DNA of 64,000 nt. It comes from Prinsepia uniflora. Lineage: Eukaryota; Streptophyta; Magnoliopsida; Rosales; Rosaceae. The stretch covers positions 56,601,864 through 56,665,863 of the forward strand of contig CM064876.1 of the NCBI GenBank assembly GCA_032719365.1, written 5' to 3'. A model generated the notes under the pieces. That model ran no database searches and had not been told where the DNA came from. It saw only the letters and a program-made list of their open reading frames with translations. The position numbers and the translations under genes were made by a program. Of this stretch, positions 61,007 through 64,000 are shown one piece after another (the stretch's first letter is position 1; each line of letters opens with the position of its first letter).

Positions 61007-62299
61007 TTACCCAAGTTGCCTCTCCAAGTTAGTAATGGCATGTCTAGTCTCATTAATGAAGGCATTGGTTGCTGCTTGGTGAGTCCGAGATTCATTAATG
61101 AAGGCATTAGTGTGATGTGCCATAGTTACAAGTGCATCCTCCCATGACTTACCGGTTGAACCTTTAGTTGAGGATGTACCTTGGGGCTGCATAGAAGGGG
61201 TAGCAACATGAGGTTGTTGGAATCCAGGGGGTGGCAAGGGGTTAGCCACGGATTGGTTTTTGTTAAACCTGAAATTCGGATGGTTCTTCCATCCCGGATT
61301 GTAAGAGTTCGAAAAATGATCATTTCGGGGCCTTGAAGCATTGTACCCGCTAACATAGTTGGCTGCACCCACTTGTGTGCACTCATCCGAAGAGTGTCCT
61401 TGGACTGAACACACCTCACAAACCAGGGTATTCTTAAGCTTATCCCTACACAATTGCTTTACCAAAGCTGTGAGTTCAGCAATGGATCCATCTTTGTCCC
61501 TAGTCTCGGCCATGGACCTAGATGAGTGGCATCGGTAACTAAACTGTTTCTCTCTTTGAGCTATCTTCTCAAATGCAATTCGGGTCTCAGTTACCATGTC
61601 ATCTAAGATACCTTGAGATAGGGAATTCACCATAGTACGATCCTTATAACTAAGACCTCCATAAAACCACAACATGAGGTGATGATCCTTAATGTTGTGA
61701 TGGGGACAAGCACGAAGCATCTCATTAAACCTTTCCTAATACTCATAAAAGGCTTCATCTTAGAGCTGTCTAGGACTCATAATCTTAGCCTTAAACTCAT
61801 TAGTTTTCTTAATGGGGTAGTATTGGGTGAGGAATAAAGTAGACAATTCTGACCATGTATGAATAGAGGCGGGTGCAAGTGAATGAAACCAAGCTTTAGC
61901 CCTATCCTTAAGTGAAAAGTTAAACAACCTCAACCTAATTTCATTCTCAGTCATCCCATTGATATGAAGAGCAGAACAAACTTGGAGAAAGTCCTGGATA
62001 TAAAGGTGAGGGTTTGCTCCAAAGAGTCCATCAAACGTAGGCAACATGTGAATGGTCCCAGACTTAAGCTCAAAGTTCTCAACGGTGCTTGCAGGAAAGA
62101 CAATAGGGAAATGATCTTTGGGCACATGAGGGGCTGTAAACTCCTGAAGGAGCCTAGGGGCAGGACGAGGGACAAGAGCACGTTCTTGTGGGTTGTCCAT
62201 GGCACGAGGGCTTGGTGAGGGGCTGCCGTGAATTGAAGAGTTTCGGGAGGAACAAGTAGGGCCGTGAGTTGTTCCCTCCACTAGGGAGCTGCGTGACAT
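61007..62299 (-). pseudogene. Athila-like gag with nonsense codons
   Basis: One frame from 62299 to 61007 with in-frame stops at 61760, 61736 and 61007 and no frameshift. Capsid-type motifs are ENFELKSGTIHML, DRAKAWFHSL and LTQYYPIKKTNEFKAKI, then RACPHHNIKDHHLMLWFYGGL. A CX2CX4HX4C knuckle follows (CEVCSVQGHSSDEC, about 61385-61425). The start is the ATG at 62299, just inside the primer site. The stops could be methylation-driven C-to-T type changes. Confidence 0.88.
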
Positions 62300-62375
62300 T
62301 AACTAGTACATGAAAAACAAATAAACCAACCAAATTAAATAATTCCAAACTATATGGACACCATTGAGGGACAAA

Positions 62376-62393
62376 TCCCCGATAACGGCGCCA
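62376..62393 (-). other. Primer binding site, tRNA-Asp type
   Basis: The minus strand reads TGGCGCCGTTATCGGGGA six bases inside the 5' LTR. It differs by a base or so from the TGGCGCCGTTGTCGGGGA-type site typical of Athila/Tat elements. Confidence 0.85.
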
Positions 62394-62399
62394 AAAACT

Positions 62400-64000
62400 T
62401 GATAGAAGATTTATTAACCAATAAATTATGAATGATAACTCCTAATGTAATACTTTGCAAGTGCACAAATTCGTATGATGAGTATAATAGGTTTGCAAAG
62501 GTCGATCCCTCGAGGACTTGTTCAACGTTAATCCACTTAGTTTGGAATGAAACAACTTGAGAAAAAGTATAAAAACGTTGGGGGGTTTTGAGTGATGATT
62601 AGAACAAAATTGAATGACGAAAACAAGTGTAAAATGATGAAAAACTTGATTTAAAAGTTGATTGGATGATTAGGACGAATTAGGACATGTTATCCACCTT
62701 TACCAATTAAAGTTCTCCTTAGATTTCGCTGATTAGATTAATTATGCATGTATCTGAATTAAGTGCCCATGCAAGGGTCCGACTAAGGCTCACCCCACAC
62801 ATTTATCTTTTCTTAGATTGCATGTTTAAGAGTGATCTACCTGCCCTTAAACAACTATTACCGATGGTGTGTGATAATGCATGAAACATGAAGAAGATTT
62901 ACTGACACTACACTATCCCTAGTAAAGTGATGTGCAATCCTAGGAAGTCATGAGTTTAGATTACGAATAAGATTCCTCCTCTTAAACTTGATGCTACAAA
63001 TTGCAGGGTGAACACAAACATCGAGGTGATCCGTCAAGCAATTACATCGACAATTATACGCAAATAAGGTGATCAAACTTACAAGCATAAATTGAGCTCA
63101 TGAAGCATAGTAATCTAACAAATCCAGGCATACATAACAACCATAATCAACAGCCAGAAATCTAATTATAAACTAACATGGCTAGGGCTTCAAACAACCC
63201 TAATCCTAAAGGAAACTACTCACGCATAACTAAGATAATAAACATCATAATTGAATGCATATAAACTTAAAGAGATTAGGAATTAAGAAACACAAATACT
63301 AAGATGAATGATGAGTGAGAGAAGTGGCAAAAACACTTTTTCTTCTCCCAAGCTTGATGTCACAAAGAAGATGCAAGACTTGAATCCAAAAGCATGAACA
63401 ATAGGTAAATTGCGGCTATTTTGTGTATAAACTTTAAGCAGAAATTTTTGCAGATTTTTGGGACCTTAGGAGGTAAATTGGACGTCCAAAAACAATGAGA
63501 AAACATCTATTTATAACCCCTAACATCTTCCCTAACATCTCCCTAAAAGAAAGGGAAAAACAGCCCCAAAATAAGGAGGAAAACTCCTTAGCCGTGAAAA
63601 ACATGGTTAGCGGCATTTTTGTGTCCTTCTTGTACAAGGAGTCCCTTTCCTTCCTTCTTTCCACTTCTTGACTTCATCTTTGACTAGGAAGTCATTTAAT
63701 GCTATCCTAAATCAGATTACATTGCCCTAAAATAAAGGGAACATGATACAATGCAGCTAGGGAAGCTTCCTTAACCCTAGCCGTGAGTTTTGAGTTTCTT
63801 TATTTCCAAGAAACTTTCTTTTCCTTGTTTCTTGCCTCTTTAACTTCAAGATCAGATTAGGACATCATTAAGCTTCCTTATCCAAGTTAATCCACGTCAT
63901 TCCTCATTGAGAAGGGAAGGCAAATTCGTACAAAGTTGCTTGATGCACAAGTAAACACCCTAAAACAACCCTTAGCCGCATTTTGTGGGCTTCTAGGGGC
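62400..64000 (-). repeat. 5' LTR of the Athila-like element (cut by the window end)
   Basis: The plus strand starts TGATAGAAGATTTATTAACC and is collinear with 47277-48877. About 270 bp of the LTR and the flanking duplication lie outside the window. Confidence 0.9.

Larger units (their letters stand above)
47277..64000 (-). mobile_element. Athila-like Ty3/Gypsy element (5' end outside the window)
   Basis: LTR copies at 47277-49144 and 62400 onward have TGATA...TATCA ends. They bracket a tRNA-Asp-type primer site, gag, protease, RT, RNase H, integrase and a polypurine tract, all on the minus strand. The FMDDF-type RT box, the protease and gag style and the tRNA-Asp primer place it in the Athila/Tat group; Athila is the better fit, an inference. 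Two solo LTRs (53604-56605 and about 56870-59603) are inserted in pol. All frames carry stops or shifts, so it is dead. GTACA at 47272-47276 would be one target duplication; its partner lies beyond 64000. Confidence 0.88.

Noticed and set aside
62376..62393. tRNA gene fragment
   Set aside because: The match is only to the primer-binding 3' end, adjacent to an LTR; no cloverleaf is present.

Overview
The window is nuclear DNA of a flowering plant, most likely a eudicot; the species cannot be told from the sequence. The reasons are one GT-AG spliced host gene of the plant MBD10/MBD11 type, Ty3/Gypsy retrotransposons with plant-type primer sites (initiator tRNA-Met and tRNA-Asp), and a hAT-type MITE. 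I see no bacterial or viral system, tRNA gene, rRNA gene or CRISPR array.

Bases 1-8566 are the gene-bearing part. An MBD10/11-like gene lies on the minus strand (exon 1 at 6469-6525, exon 2 at 2211-3113, intron 3.36 kb). It is flanked by AT-rich intergenic DNA with an (AT)n microsatellite near 7.0 kb.

Bases 8567-35286 are an old minus-strand Ty3/Gypsy complex with three LTRs: 8567-10855, 25306-27300 and 30978-35286. Its decayed pol is split by later insertions between 12443 and 24458. These are an LTR of a second subfamily (carrying a hAT MITE and a solo LTR) and a 5'-LTR/gag/protease/RT/RNase H/partial integrase element with a damaged pol. Two further solo LTRs (27443-30341 and 32607-35179) sit in the right half, both with target site duplications.

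Bases 35287-47276 are a stack: an Athila-like LTR fragment holds a solo LTR (35816-46695, duplication TAAAG), which holds a young gag-only retrotransposon (36651-44568, duplication TCAAA). That element has LTRs of 3.1 kb around an internal region of only 1.7 kb with one intact gag frame and no pol. It is the most unusual object in the window.

Bases 47277-64000 are an Athila-like element on the minus strand with its 5' LTR cut by the window end. The order in element sense is LTR, tRNA-Asp primer site, gag, protease, RT, RNase H, integrase, polypurine tract, LTR. Its gag-protease frame carries four nonsense codons. Its pol carries frameshifts and two solo-LTR insertions (53604-56605 and about 56870-59603).

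Across at least seven LTRs of the TGTAAC...TGACA group three features recur at comparable places: a near-perfect palindrome built on GGATGAGTGACA, dense TGACGTCA/ACGTGGC motifs, and a candidate splice donor. Two LTRs also carry tandem arrays of self-complementary units. These recurring LTR features, together with the gag-only element, are what most deserves follow-up.
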